41,057 bases of DNA from DATLRC01 sp035478435 (GCA_035478435.1 DATIJT010000012.1:1-41057), one strand, 5' to 3'. Numbered from the stretch's first letter, positions 25,502 through 34,069 are shown. Notes: generated by a model from the letters alone, not told the origin. Numbers and translations are program-made.

Positions 25502-25509
25502 ATTATAAT
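25502..25509. promoter_or_regulatory. palindromic -10 shared by divergent genes
   Basis: The 8-mer ATTATAAT reads TATAAT on the plus strand (25504-25509) and TATAAT on the minus strand (25507-25502). Only 33 bp separate the wzm ATG (25486, minus) and the glycosyltransferase ATG (25520, plus). Transcripts would have leaders of roughly 9 and 4 nt. No consensus -35 was found on either side. Confidence 0.55.
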
Positions 25510-25519
25510 AGATTACGAG

Positions 25520-26536
25520 ATGTCAAAAAAGCCGGTATGCGTTGTTATACCCAATTGGAACGGTGAAGACTACATTGTTGATTGCCTTAATTCATTGCGG
25601 GCCCAGACTGTTGCTCGCCATGTAATCGTGGTAGATAACGGCTCCCGCGATGGTTCAGTCCAGGTCATTGAGCGGCAATTTCCAGAGGTAAAGCTGATTA
25701 TAAATGACCGTAATCTTGGCTTTGCCGAAGGCGTTAATATCGGTATCCGGGCAGCCATACAGGCAAACTATAAATACGTGGCCTTACTCAATAATGACGC
25801 CGTGGCCCACCCGGATTGGCTAAAAAATTTGCTCGATTTCATGGAAAAACATGATGAATTCGCCATAGCCACGCCGAAATTGTTGGACGTGGGCGGCAAA
25901 ACCATAGACGGTACTGGCGAAGTCTACACCATTTGGGGCATCCACTACCCACGCGGACGGGGCGAAAAAGACCTGGCCGCTTACGACAACCAGCGGGAAG
26001 TGTTTGGAGCCTCCGGTGGTGCCAGTATTTATCGGCTGGCCGCCCTAAAGCAAATCGGATTGTTTGATAAAGACTTTTTTGCCTACTACGAAGATATTGA
26101 CCTCAGCTTCCGGGCCCAGTTGGCCGGCTGGAAGGTGGCTTTTGTGCCGGCTGCCGAGGTTTATCACCACATTAGTGCTTCCAGTAGTCGCATAAAGGGT
26201 TTTGCTACCTACCAAACCCTAAAAAACTTGCCTTTCGTGGTTATTAAGAACGTGCCGGGTAAGTTACTGTTTCGGGTGCTACCTAGATTTTGGTTAGTCT
26301 ATGGTCTATTTTTTGTAAGCGCTTTCCAAAGAAGACAAGGGCGTTTCGCCATCAAAGGTTTGGTGATGACCATGCTGTTTTTCCCCAAAAAATTGTTCGA
26401 GCGCTACCGGATCCAACATCGGCGCGTAGTGCCAGTTGGCTATATCGCCTCAATTATCGAGGATGATTTGCCGCCGACGGCCGTTCGGCTGCGATCCCTC
26501 CGCTCCAAGTGGCGCAAGCTATGGGGAAGGCCATGA
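25520..26536 (+). CDS. GT2 glycosyltransferase (rhamnosyltransferase-like)
   Basis: A 338-residue GT-A transferase of the WbbL/rhamnosyltransferase kind: VCVVIPNWNGEDYIVDCLNS, VVDNGSRDGSVQVI, NLGFAEGVNIGIRAA, YVALLNNDAVAHPDWLKNLL (Asn-Asn-Asp metal site), FGASGGASIYRLAAL and FFAYYEDIDLSFRAQLAG, all in family order. A hydrophobic stretch near 250-270 (VLPRFWLVYGLFFVSAF) may attach the protein to the membrane. The link to the rhamnose operon at the start of the window makes dTDP-rhamnose a likely donor, but this is not shown by the sequence. Stop overlaps the next start by 4 bp (26533-26536). Confidence 0.93.
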   Translation: MSKKPVCVVIPNWNGEDYIVDCLNSLRAQTVARHVIVVDNGSRDGSVQVIERQFPEVKLIINDRNLGFAEGVNIGIRAAIQANYKYVALLNNDAVAHPDWLKNLLDFMEKHDEFAIATPKLLDVGGKTIDGTGEVYTIWGIHYPRGRGEKDLAAYDNQREVFGASGGASIYRLAALKQIGLFDKDFFAYYEDIDLSFRAQLAGWKVAFVPAAEVYHHISASSSRIKGFATYQTLKNLPFVVIKNVPGKLLFRVLPRFWLVYGLFFVSAFQRRQGRFAIKGLVMTMLFFPKKLFERYRIQHRRVVPVGYIASIIEDDLPPTAVRLRSLRSKWRKLWGRP

Positions 26537-27630
26537 AAATAGTCATTGATGCCAGGGAACTCAGGACCAGCACCGGCCGCTATGTCGAGCGGTTGCTCCA
26601 CTATTTGCAACAAATCGACCACGACCATGATTACGTCATACTTTTAACCCCAAAGGATATTGACACTTGGCAAGTTACCAACTCTCGGTTTCAAAAAGTG
26701 GCTTGCCCGCACAAAGAATTCACTTTGGCAGAGCAACTTGGTTTGGCTAGGCAGATTTATAAACTCCAAGCCGACCTGGTCCACTTTACCATTACCCAGC
26801 AACCGGTTTTATATGGCGGCAAGGCAATTACTACCGTCCATGACCTGACGACCGCCCGGTTCCGCAACCCGGCCAAAAATCCCATCGTTTTCACCGTCAA
26901 GCAATGGGTTTACCGCTGGCTAATTAAACGGGTCGCCCATAAGTCGATAGCTTTATTAACACCTTCCGGTTTTGTTAAACAAGACTTGGTGCAATTTAGC
27001 GGCATCGACCCGACTAAAGTTACGGTTACTTATGAGGCGGCCGATGCGATTGAATTAGCGGCCGAACCGATAGGTAATTTAGGTGGCAAACAATTCATCA
27101 TGTACTTAGGCCGCCCAACCCCTCATAAGAACTTAGGGAGATTAATAGAGACTCACCAGAAGTTGCTTGGGCAACACCCGGATTTGCTGCTCGTATTAGC
27201 CGGCAAAAAAGATGTTAATTACCGCCGGATCGAGGCTGGTGTCCGGCAGCGGCAACTCTCAAACATTATATTCACAGACTTTGTCAGCGAGGGTCAATTG
27301 CGCTGGCTCTATGAAAATTGTGCGGCTTACATTTTCCCGTCTTTGAGTGAGGGCTTTGGCTTACCGGGCCTAGAGGCCATGATCCACGGCGCGCCGGTGG
27401 TTTCGTCCAATGCCACCTGTCTGCCGGAAGTTTACGGCCAAGCGGCTCATTATTTTGACCCGATAGATGTAAATAGTATGGCCCGAGCGATTCATGAAGT
27501 TTTAAGTGACGAAAAACTAAGGCAAAGTTTGGTCGAAGCTGGCAGGCAACAAGCTGGCAATTATTCTTGGCAGCGCATGGCCGAACAAACCTTAGAAATT
27601 TACAAGAAAGCCTTAGGGGAAATTCGATGA
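26533..27630 (+). CDS. GT4 family glycosyltransferase (mannosyl/rhamnosyltransferase-like)
   Basis: A 365-residue GT-B transferase. ATG 26533 is chosen (ATGA overlap with the preceding stop) over an earlier in-frame ATG at 26509. Seen: MKIVIDARELRTSTGRYVER, QFIMYLGRPTPHKNLGRLIE at the start of the donor domain, YIFPSLSEGFGLPGLEAMIH with the E-x7-E pair, then APVVSSNATCLPEV and YFDPIDVNSMARAI. This matches the WbaZ/MtfB branch of GT4. Middle gene of a three-gene coupled operon. Confidence 0.93.
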   Translation: MKIVIDARELRTSTGRYVERLLHYLQQIDHDHDYVILLTPKDIDTWQVTNSRFQKVACPHKEFTLAEQLGLARQIYKLQADLVHFTITQQPVLYGGKAITTVHDLTTARFRNPAKNPIVFTVKQWVYRWLIKRVAHKSIALLTPSGFVKQDLVQFSGIDPTKVTVTYEAADAIELAAEPIGNLGGKQFIMYLGRPTPHKNLGRLIETHQKLLGQHPDLLLVLAGKKDVNYRRIEAGVRQRQLSNIIFTDFVSEGQLRWLYENCAAYIFPSLSEGFGLPGLEAMIHGAPVVSSNATCLPEVYGQAAHYFDPIDVNSMARAIHEVLSDEKLRQSLVEAGRQQAGNYSWQRMAEQTLEIYKKALGEIR

Positions 27631-28097
27631 ATTTTGTCAGTAACGCCCCTAGTAACTACATCTGTCCCATATGTTTAGGCGTACAAAAAATAGTCAGCGA
27701 CAAAACCCTTATTAAACCAACGGACATCGTCTACCAAGATGATTTAGTGACTGCTTTCATAAATTCATTTTTTATGGGACATAATACAGGTAGCGTCATA
27801 GTTGTCCCTAATGAGCATTTTGAAAACATCTATAGCCTGCCGACCAAATACGGCCACCGTATTTTCGACGTTACCCAGAGAATCAGCCTAGCTATGAAGC
27901 AAGTTTATAAATGTGATGGCATCACCACCCGGCAGAATAACGAGCCGGCCGGCGACCAGCACGCCTTCCATTTTCATTTTCATATCTTCCCGCGCTACAA
28001 ATCTGACAATTATAACTCTATGTTGCCTTCCCAAAAATATTTAGCTGAGCCAGAAGAACGGGCTAAATATGCCCATAAATTGGTCGCGGTATTATAA
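27627..28097 (+). CDS. HIT family nucleotide hydrolase
   Basis: A 156-residue protein; ATG 27627 overlaps the GT4 stop (ATGA). The histidine triad is HFHFHIF (His115, His117, His119) followed by PRYKSD, preceded by NNEPAGDQHAF as in the family. An N-terminal CPIC pair (Cys13, Cys16) could bind zinc with later residues. HIT enzymes cleave nucleoside phosphoramidates or dinucleoside polyphosphates. Placement inside a glycosyltransferase operon is unusual; it may be passenger or may clear nucleotide by-products. Converges with the EamA gene (6-bp overlap). Confidence 0.92.
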   Translation: MNFVSNAPSNYICPICLGVQKIVSDKTLIKPTDIVYQDDLVTAFINSFFMGHNTGSVIVVPNEHFENIYSLPTKYGHRIFDVTQRISLAMKQVYKCDGITTRQNNEPAGDQHAFHFHFHIFPRYKSDNYNSMLPSQKYLAEPEERAKYAHKLVAVL

Positions 28098-29021
28098 AAA
28101 TTTAGTCGCAGATTTCAAGCCGATGCGGCGTCTGCTATTTTTACTGTTGATAAAATAAACGCTCAAAAGAATCAGGGCGGAACCTATGAATTTACTCCAG
28201 GTGTATGGTTCGCCCAATATAAAGACCGCGGCAATAGGCGTAAATATAGGATGACTGTTGGCCAGCACGATGGCTTTATTGGGGCTAACATAATGTACGG
28301 CAGCATAGAAAAACTTTATGGTTAGCCAGAAGCAAAGTCCGGCCAGTAGTGGCCAGAGTCCGGCACTAGTAATAAGTACGCCGCTACCTTTGATAATTAA
28401 CCCCGCAGTCAGAAACAACAGTCCGCCGCTTAGTAAACGGACATCAGCGATAAATTTACTGGAGTGATCTTTCATCAGTATTTTTGAGAGTACGTTAGTA
28501 AAGCCTAGGATAACTGAAGAAATAAGAATAATGATGTCACCTTTGTTGAGGTGAAGCGCCTTGTGGCCAACAATCGCCAAATACAAACCGGCGAACATTA
28601 TTAGAATCCAGAGTTGTTGTGTTCGGCTGAGTGTCTGATTAAGTATTAATTTTGAATACAGAATGGTTGTAATAACCGTGAAGGTGGCCAGGATCGTGGC
28701 GTTAACCGCGGTCGTAAAGCCCTGCCCAAAGACGTACAAACCAATCCCCGTTCCCGCCAGCAGTCCGTTTAAAACAACTAGGAGGTTATTCTTCTTTTTG
28801 ATGCTGAATTCTTTGCGCCAATAACTAACCAACAGGCTAAAGGTCGCAAATACGCCTCCGGCTGCCAAAAAAGTGACCACGTATCTGAACTCGTCTACTT
28901 TGTAGTTGATATAAACGTAACGGTTAATCAAAACGTAGCCGGCAAAAGCCAAAGAAGCTAACAAACCGAAGACCAGGCCCTTTTGGTTGTCGGATAGTTT
29001 TTGATTTCCAGTTGTTGTCAC
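28092..29021 (-). CDS. EamA/DMT family transporter
   Basis: A 309-residue integral membrane protein with about ten hydrophobic helices arranged as two EamA repeats (about 15-150 and 160-300). The second repeat shows NLSK-like NVLSKILMKDHSSKF and the end HPIFTPIAAVFILGEPYTWSKFIGSALILLSVY (in part), a typical DMT end where a Pro and GE follow the helix. Such proteins export or import small metabolites or nucleotide sugars; the substrate cannot be read. It lies 19 bp upstream of the jag stop on the same strand, so it is downstream of the rpmH operon. Confidence 0.9.
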   Translation of the reverse strand: MTTTGNQKLSDNQKGLVFGLLASLAFAGYVLINRYVYINYKVDEFRYVVTFLAAGGVFATFSLLVSYWRKEFSIKKKNNLLVVLNGLLAGTGIGLYVFGQGFTTAVNATILATFTVITTILYSKLILNQTLSRTQQLWILIMFAGLYLAIVGHKALHLNKGDIIILISSVILGFTNVLSKILMKDHSSKFIADVRLLSGGLLFLTAGLIIKGSGVLITSAGLWPLLAGLCFWLTIKFFYAAVHYVSPNKAIVLANSHPIFTPIAAVFILGEPYTWSKFIGSALILLSVYFINSKNSRRRIGLKSATKFL

Positions 29022-29040
29022 TGATAAATCTTATTAGACT

Positions 29041-29508
29041 TTAGTCTTCAGCTGGCTTTAGGACGATGTGGCGGTCGTAGCCTTCGCCGATCGATTCGGT
29101 CGTCAGGCCATGCTCGGAAGCTAGTTGGTGGACTACCCGACGGTCAGCAGCATTCATCGGCCTCAATTCCATGGTTTCATTAGATTCCTTAACTCGTTTG
29201 ATCCACTCACCAGCCTGTTCACGGACATGGTCTGCCCGTTGCTTTTTGTAGTCAGCCACGTCAACATTAACCCTGGTGTTAGCGTAATTGTTATTCTTAA
29301 GCGCGTTGCTGGTCAGGTATTGGAAGGAGCGCATATTTTCGCCGCGCATGCCAATCAAAAAGCCGTTTAAATGGGTGCTGGGCACATTTAGCTGGATCAC
29401 TTCATCATCGCTGGTGGCGTGGATGTCGGTGTTCAGACCAAAAAAGGACAGCAAGTCTTCTAGATATTTTTTGGCATAAGTAATTGCCTCTTCTAATGAA
29501 TCATTCAT
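29041..29508 (-). CDS. khpB: KH-R3H RNA-binding protein (Jag/KhpB)
   Basis: A 155-residue RNA-binding protein. A type II KH domain (about 28-90) has the loop LIGMRGENMRSFQYL (GxRGE), and the R3H domain (about 100-155) has RRVVHQLASEHGL, the R-x3-H signature, ending with IVLKPAED. The usual N-terminal Jag_N domain is absent, which fits short CPR versions. It partners KhpA in Gram-positive bacteria to control cell elongation and RNA stability. Start overlaps the yidC stop by 3 bp within TCATTCAT. Standard position in the rpmH-rnpA-yidC-jag order. Confidence 0.95.
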   Translation of the reverse strand: MNDSLEEAITYAKKYLEDLLSFFGLNTDIHATSDDEVIQLNVPSTHLNGFLIGMRGENMRSFQYLTSNALKNNNYANTRVNVDVADYKKQRADHVREQAGEWIKRVKESNETMELRPMNAADRRVVHQLASEHGLTTESIGEGYDRHIVLKPAED

Positions 29509-30434
29509 CTTTTCTTCCTCTTTTTAGATGATTTTTTGGATTTAGAAGAGGGTTTTGAAGAGTCTTTAATGACTTCGGCCTCCGGGATGGCGGCTACGTT
29601 TTTGCCGGGCTTATCAGCCAGTGTTTCCATTTCGGTTTCATCTTGCCTCAGTACCCGCCCCTGTTGGATTAAGGCCACAGCGCCACCGACCAGCCAATAC
29701 AAACCAATGGCCGAAGGCAAGTTGATCATGGCTAGAAAAATGAACGCCGGCAGCAGCCAACGGGTGCTGCGGCCAACAGCGGCGTTAACTTCGCTTTGGT
29801 CAGCTTGTTTGCCAGACCCGGCGTCACGCAAAATGTGCCGGAGCTTTCGTGAGTTCTTGTCGTTAGGCATCAACTGTTTGCTCTGGTAGTACTGCATCAC
29901 CGCCGTAACAATGACGATCAGAAAGGCCGGCCAGTAGGTGCTGCCCTTGCCAGCAGCGGCCCGAGTCAAGTCCACAAAGCCAAATAAGGTGCTATCGAAC
30001 AAGTGGATGTTATGAGCCAGCTTTTCCATCCAGGGTAAGTGCTGTAAGGACGGGTAGGCGAACTTAACAAGGGCGTGGGGATCGGCTACCACCCGCCGCA
30101 AACCGCTGTAGAGTCCTATCAAGATCGGCAATTGCAAAAATAAAATGCCGATTTGGCCAAATGGGTTAACGCCGCGCTCTTTGTACAGCTCCATCAGCAT
30201 CAGCGATTCTTTTTGGCGGTCACCTTTAGCTTCCTTTTTAATGCGTTTGAGTTCCGGCTGCAACTGGCGCATCACTTTGGCTTGGTGGAGCTGCTTTTTG
30301 AGAAGCGGCCAAAGCAGCAAACGGATCACGACCGTAAAGATAATGATGCTCAGGCCAAAATTATGGCCCGGCAGCAAGGCGTAAATCAAAACCAATAGGT
30401 TAAAAATCGGTTTGACTATAAATGTCGTAAACAT
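29505..30434 (-). CDS. yidC: membrane protein insertase YidC/Oxa1
   Basis: A 309-residue insertase without lipobox or periplasmic P1 domain, so of the short Gram-positive/CPR type. It starts almost at the first hydrophobic helix. FGLSIIIFTVVIRLLLWPLLKKQLHQAKVM (in part) carries the hydrophilic-groove Arg of helix 1. A cytoplasmic hairpin follows (RQLQPELKRIKKEAKGDRQK), then QIGILFLQLPILIGLYSGLR and a final pair of helices. The C-terminal tail is highly basic (SSKSKKSSKKRKKR), as in ribosome-binding YidC2 forms. Inserts membrane proteins with or without SecYEG. rnpA ends 2 bp before it. Confidence 0.96.
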   Translation of the reverse strand: MFTTFIVKPIFNLLVLIYALLPGHNFGLSIIIFTVVIRLLLWPLLKKQLHQAKVMRQLQPELKRIKKEAKGDRQKESLMLMELYKERGVNPFGQIGILFLQLPILIGLYSGLRRVVADPHALVKFAYPSLQHLPWMEKLAHNIHLFDSTLFGFVDLTRAAAGKGSTYWPAFLIVIVTAVMQYYQSKQLMPNDKNSRKLRHILRDAGSGKQADQSEVNAAVGRSTRWLLPAFIFLAMINLPSAIGLYWLVGGAVALIQQGRVLRQDETEMETLADKPGKNVAAIPEAEVIKDSSKPSSKSKKSSKKRKKR

Positions 30435-30435
30435 A

Positions 30436-30834
30436 CTATGATCGCTCTCTTTCGGATTTTACTATATCACGCTCTGGCGGCTTAGGGCTCGCGATTACGC
30501 CGGCTTTTTCCAGTAGTTCTTGGACAATACGTTGCAGTTTAAGAGTTTCGATCTCAGCTAGCTGTTCGTTAAAAACGCTAAAAACCAGATCGTAAGGTTG
30601 TGAGATATCTGCCTGGCGAGTCCTTACAATTTCATAAATCCGGCGACGTATGCGATTACGCCGGACAGCGGATTTTTGAACCTTACGGCTGATCACTGCC
30701 GCCGCCCGATAAGTCTGACGTTTTGGATTACGAATAAACTTCAAACTAAGGCCGGCACTGCGAACTGTTTGGCCCTGCCTGTAAACAAAGTTCAGGCTAC
30801 CTAGCCCATGAAACCGGTGAGCACGAGACAACAT
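30436..30834 (-). CDS. rnpA: ribonuclease P protein component
   Basis: A 132-residue basic protein. The family signature AVRRNRIRRRIYEIVR (residues 56-71, as RNR-x3-R) and the preceding SRKVQKSA motif (KxxxKA type) identify RnpA. N-terminal FVYRQGQTVRSAGLSLKFI fits the RNA-binding fold. It is longer than the usual about 115 residues by a charged C-terminal tail (PKPPERDIVKSERERS). Partners RNase P RNA to mature tRNA 5' ends; the RNA gene is not in the window. About 70 bp of spacer (30835-30905) separates it from rpmH; no gene is seen there. Confidence 0.95.
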   Translation of the reverse strand: MLSRAHRFHGLGSLNFVYRQGQTVRSAGLSLKFIRNPKRQTYRAAAVISRKVQKSAVRRNRIRRRIYEIVRTRQADISQPYDLVFSVFNEQLAEIETLKLQRIVQELLEKAGVIASPKPPERDIVKSERERS

Positions 30835-30905
30835 AATTTATAGTTTAACCGTTCTAATCAGCGGTGAACAGCTTGATGCTTAGATTCTGGCAGCTCTAAA
30901 CTCGC

Positions 30906-31043
30906 TTAAGATGAGAGTTTGGCGCGCCCTTTGAGCCGTCGACGGCGCAAGACTGATTGGCCGGCGCGGCTGGCCATGCGTTTCATAAAGCCATGTTCGC
31001 GGGAACGTTGGCGTTTTTTAGGTTGGTAAGTTCTTTTTGGCAT
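30906..31043 (-). CDS. rpmH: 50S ribosomal protein L34
   Basis: A 45-residue protein read on the minus strand from ATG 31043 to TAA 30906-30908. It reads MPKRTYQPKKRQRSREHGFM then KRMASRAGQSVLRRRRLKGR and AKLSS, the normal L34 pattern (KRTYQP, HGF.xRM, GR..L..RR.KGR). The short length explains why it is easy to miss. It heads the rnpA-yidC-jag transcription unit. No Shine-Dalgarno precedes the ATG; the promoter below places transcription start about 3 nt upstream, so it may be translated leaderless. Confidence 0.98.
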   Translation of the reverse strand: MPKRTYQPKKRQRSREHGFMKRMASRAGQSVLRRRRLKGRAKLSS

Positions 31044-31052
31044 TAGGTCAAC

Positions 31053-31081
31053 ATTCTACAAGGCCCGGCTCTTTTAGTCAA
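31053..31081 (-). promoter_or_regulatory. strong promoter for the rpmH operon
   Basis: On the minus strand: TTGACT (31081-31076), a spacer of exactly 17 bp, TAGAAT (31058-31053). The expected start near 31046 is only about 3 nt before the rpmH ATG at 31043. Confidence 0.75.
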
Positions 31082-31164
31082 ATAGTTAACATCTTGTTTG
31101 GCTAAAGCTCTGCAACCTGGGTCGAAGGTCAAATTGACAATATTTAACCACTTTTCTAAGTAAC

Positions 31165-31290
31165 TTTTCCACTTTGGATCAACTATTTTCCACAGTTTTA
31201 TAGATAGGGTCCGTGAGTGTGTATAAGTCGACCTCCGTTTTAGGTGATTTTAGTCACCAGGACTGGAATTGTGTTTTAGGGTGTGGAAAA
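31165..31290. other. oriC part 1: DnaA boxes upstream of dnaA
   Basis: Four near-consensus DnaA boxes (TTATCCACA): TTTTCCACT 31165-31173 (+), TTTTCCACA 31186-31194 (+), TTATACACA 31226-31218 (-) and TTTTCCACA 31290-31282 (-). Three of the four have T at position 3 in place of A, suggesting the organism's preferred box is TTTTCCACA. The whole spacer 31044-31337 (294 bp) holds no gene. The last box overlaps a possible -35 for dnaA, which would allow autoregulation. Confidence 0.75.
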
Positions 31291-31337
31291 GTCTGGCTAG
31301 ATTAGTTACACTTATTACTTAGGGATTGAGGGGATTA

Positions 31338-32702
31338 ATGTTACAGAATGGTCTTTGGCAAGCAGTTTTAGGTGAAATTGAATTATCGGTTTCGCGTGGT
31401 AACTTTTTGACTTGGTTTAAAAATACGCGTTTGCTCAAACAAGATGACGAAACTCTAGTGATTGGCGTCCCCAATGTTTTTATAAAACAGCAACTGGAAC
31501 GCAAATATAACGACCTAATAGCCGAGACGCTAAAGAAAAACGGTGTCTCACCGGTGAATATAGAATATAAAATCTCAGTTTTGGCGAACAGCCCTAAAGC
31601 GAATGACGAACCGGTTCTAATTCCTCAGGTTCAAGTCACCGAATCAGCTACGCCAGCCAAAAGTAGTGGCCTGGCCCATTCATACCGCCAAGGCCTTAAC
31701 GAGCGCTACACTTTTGAAAACTTTGTGGTCGGCGCCGGTAATGAGCTGGCTTTTGCGGCTTGCCAAGCCATTGCCTTGCACCCTGGCACTAAGTACAATC
31801 CGCTTTTTCTGTATGGCGGCGTTGGTATTGGCAAAACTCACCTTATTCAAGCCGCGGGCAATGCTTTTCTAGCCAAAAACCAGGACGCCAAAGTGCTGTA
31901 CATCTCCACCGAGCAGTTTGTCCAGGAATTTGTCGACGCCTTGCGGTTCCGTAAGACAGCTGATTTTGCTACTTTCTACCGAACAGCCGATATGCTGATT
32001 GTCGATGATGTGCAGTTTATAGCCGGCAAAGAAAAGATGCAGGAGGAGTTTTTCCATACTTTTAACGCCCTGCACCAAGCCAACAAGCAAATCATCATCA
32101 GCTCCGATAAACCGCCGCGCGAGATACCGACGCTGGAAGACCGCTTGCGAAGCCGGTTTGCCTGGGGCATGAGTATCGACATGCAAACGCCTGATTTTGA
32201 AACACGTTGCGCTATTTTGCAGACCAAATCCCACAGCCACGGCGTGGAACTAGAAACTGATGTTGTCGAATACTTGGCCAACAACGTCCAAACTAATATC
32301 CGGGAACTAGAAGGGGCTTTGAACCAATTGCTAGCCTTTTGTGAAATGCGCAACCTGGAGCCAGAGCTAAGTATTGCGACTAGCTTGCTGGGAGTTTCCA
32401 AAACCCGTCCTAAACACCTTAGCGCCAAACAAATTATTGAGCGCACCGCCAGGCACTTTCAGATCCCAATCGAAGATATCATGGGCCCCAAACGAGACAA
32501 AGACATTGTAGTACCCAGGCAAATCGCCATGTATATACTTAGAAGTGAACTGCATTTAAGTTTCCCTAAAATCGCCCGTGAACTAGGCCGTAAAGACCAC
32601 ACCACGGCCATCCACTCGGTTGAAAAAATCGAGCAAGAATCACGCCTGGATTCGGCGCTAAGGACAGCTATATCAGAAATCAAGGAGCGGCTTTATGCGT
32701 GA
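31338..32702 (+). CDS. dnaA: chromosomal replication initiator DnaA
   Basis: A 454-residue initiator. ATG 31338 is chosen because GAGGGG lies just upstream. Domain I: WQAVLGEIELSVSRGNFLTW. Domain III AAA+: LYGGVGIGKTHLIQA (Lys166), MLIVDDVQFIAG (Asp223/224), sensor region around IIISSDKPPREIPTLEDRLR with the arginine finger LRSRF. Domain IV: ARELGRKDHTTAIHSVEKI, the DnaA-box-binding helix-turn-helix signature. Binds oriC boxes seen on both sides of the gene and opens DNA. It is divergent from rpmH, the classic bacterial arrangement. Confidence 0.99.
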   Translation: MLQNGLWQAVLGEIELSVSRGNFLTWFKNTRLLKQDDETLVIGVPNVFIKQQLERKYNDLIAETLKKNGVSPVNIEYKISVLANSPKANDEPVLIPQVQVTESATPAKSSGLAHSYRQGLNERYTFENFVVGAGNELAFAACQAIALHPGTKYNPLFLYGGVGIGKTHLIQAAGNAFLAKNQDAKVLYISTEQFVQEFVDALRFRKTADFATFYRTADMLIVDDVQFIAGKEKMQEEFFHTFNALHQANKQIIISSDKPPREIPTLEDRLRSRFAWGMSIDMQTPDFETRCAILQTKSHSHGVELETDVVEYLANNVQTNIRELEGALNQLLAFCEMRNLEPELSIATSLLGVSKTRPKHLSAKQIIERTARHFQIPIEDIMGPKRDKDIVVPRQIAMYILRSELHLSFPKIARELGRKDHTTAIHSVEKIEQESRLDSALRTAISEIKERLYA

Positions 32703-32830
32703 ACTGGAAAATAGCTGTGTAAAAGCTGTGCTAAAAATGTGTTCTGAATGTTTACAAAGGCTTGGCTTATACTCAGGCTTAAATTTTATTAATTTAGGGC
32801 AGGGCATAGCTTGGGTACAAAAATGGCGCT

Positions 32831-32965
32831 TTTTCCACTTACTTCCCCTGCTTTTCCCCATTACAAGTTTAACTATTCCTTCTCTGTTTTTGAGACTCTT
32901 TTCCCCACTTTCCACAGCCCTAATAAAAACAACTACTGAATATAAATTTACTAATTATTGTTTAG
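32831..32965. other. oriC part 2: boxes and AT-rich DUE candidate between dnaA and dnaN
   Basis: Boxes on the plus strand: TTTTCCACT 32831-32839, TTTTCCCCA 32852-32860, TTTTCCCCA 32899-32907 and CTTTCCACA 32908-32916, the last two abutting. A stretch of about 45 bp that is nearly all A/T follows (about 32921-32963), suitable as a DNA-unwinding element. Together with the upstream cluster this gives a bipartite origin as in Bacillus. The spacer 32703-32977 holds no convincing gene. Confidence 0.7.
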
Positions 32966-32977
32966 GAGTATGAAAAT

Positions 32978-34069
32978 ATGAAACTTCAAGTTACCCAGGA
33001 AAACCTTAACCGGGCTTTAGGCTCAGTCGCCCGCGTGGCTAACAGCCGCGGCACTTTGCCAATCTTAGCTAACGTACTTATCCGAACTGCCAGTAACCGC
33101 CTTAGCCTTTCAGCCACTAATCTGGATATAGCCATCACCCACTACATTGGCGCTAAAGTGGCTGATAAGGGATCAATCACCGTGCCCGCCCGCTTAATGC
33201 AAGATTTTGTTAGTAGTTTGCCGACAGGAGTAATTAACCTGGAACTAAACGACGCCAAATTAAAAGTTACCACCGACCAATACCAGTCGGTGGTAAATGG
33301 CATTGTGGCCGACGACTTCCCTGTTATGCCGGCGATCACTAAAGGCCAGACCTGGTCAGTGCCGGCACCGGACCTCAAGAAGGGTTTACAGCAAGTGGTG
33401 TTCGCAGCTTCGGCCGATGAATCACGGCCAGTTTTAACCGGCGTGTTGATACACACCCATGAAGGCAAATTGTATTTGGCAGCGACCGATAGTTACCGGC
33501 TGGCCGAAAAGACCTTGGGCTCGAACAAAGAAACCACTAAGCTCTTAGTACCGGCTACGGCCATGCAAGACTTGCTTAGAGTTATGGCCGATTACGAAGG
33601 TGAAGTCCAGGTGACTAATGATGAGCAACAAGTGCTGTTCCAGGTTGGCGACGTGGAGTTGACGGCTCGTCTGGTAGAAGGTAATTATCCGGATTACCGC
33701 AAGCTAATTCCTAGCAAATTTACCACCGAAGCGACTCTTAAGCGTTCAGAGCTGGTCAGCATTACTAAAGTTTCTAGCCTTTTCGCCCGGGAAACCGCCG
33801 GCAGCGTCACGATAGAAGTTGACGAAAAGACTCAGAGCTTGAGCATCCGTTCGGTGGCTTCACAACTGGGGGAAAACACTGCGACGGCTAACGGCAAAGT
33901 GACCGGCAGCGGCAGCATTACCCTTAATTCGCGCTATTTGTTAGACGGGCTTAACGCTTTAGGCGGCGAGGAGGTAACTTTTGGCTTTAACGGCAAGCTT
34001 GAGCCTACCTTACTTACCGATGCCTCAATCAACGATTATAAACATGTCATCATGCCCCTCAAAAGCTGA
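32978..34069 (+). CDS. dnaN: DNA polymerase III sliding clamp
   Basis: A 363-residue beta clamp. Seen: MKLQVTQENLNRALGSVARV, NSRGTLPILANVLI, SATNLDIAITHYIGAKV at the end of domain 1; DESRPVLTGVLI with LYLAATDSYRLAEKTL in domain 2; and YKHVIMPLKS as C-terminal end (the VIMPL/R motif). AGGAG (32964-32968) is 9 bases before the ATG. It encircles DNA and tethers polymerase. The TGA stop lies in the loop of a hairpin (34057-34081). Normal gene order puts recF next, but a four-helix-bundle gene intervenes. Confidence 0.99.
   Translation: MKLQVTQENLNRALGSVARVANSRGTLPILANVLIRTASNRLSLSATNLDIAITHYIGAKVADKGSITVPARLMQDFVSSLPTGVINLELNDAKLKVTTDQYQSVVNGIVADDFPVMPAITKGQTWSVPAPDLKKGLQQVVFAASADESRPVLTGVLIHTHEGKLYLAATDSYRLAEKTLGSNKETTKLLVPATAMQDLLRVMADYEGEVQVTNDEQQVLFQVGDVELTARLVEGNYPDYRKLIPSKFTTEATLKRSELVSITKVSSLFARETAGSVTIEVDEKTQSLSIRSVASQLGENTATANGKVTGSGSITLNSRYLLDGLNALGGEEVTFGFNGKLEPTLLTDASINDYKHVIMPLKS

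Noticed and set aside
31134..31139. TTGACA upstream of dnaA as a -35
   Set aside because: No -10-like sequence lies 16-18 bp downstream; the word is part of a short GTCAA/TTGAC palindrome.
32695..32973. 92-aa open frame between dnaA and dnaN
   Set aside because: It overlaps the end of dnaA, spans the DnaA-box cluster and AT-rich stretch, has low-complexity phenylalanine/leucine-rich translation and no ribosome site.
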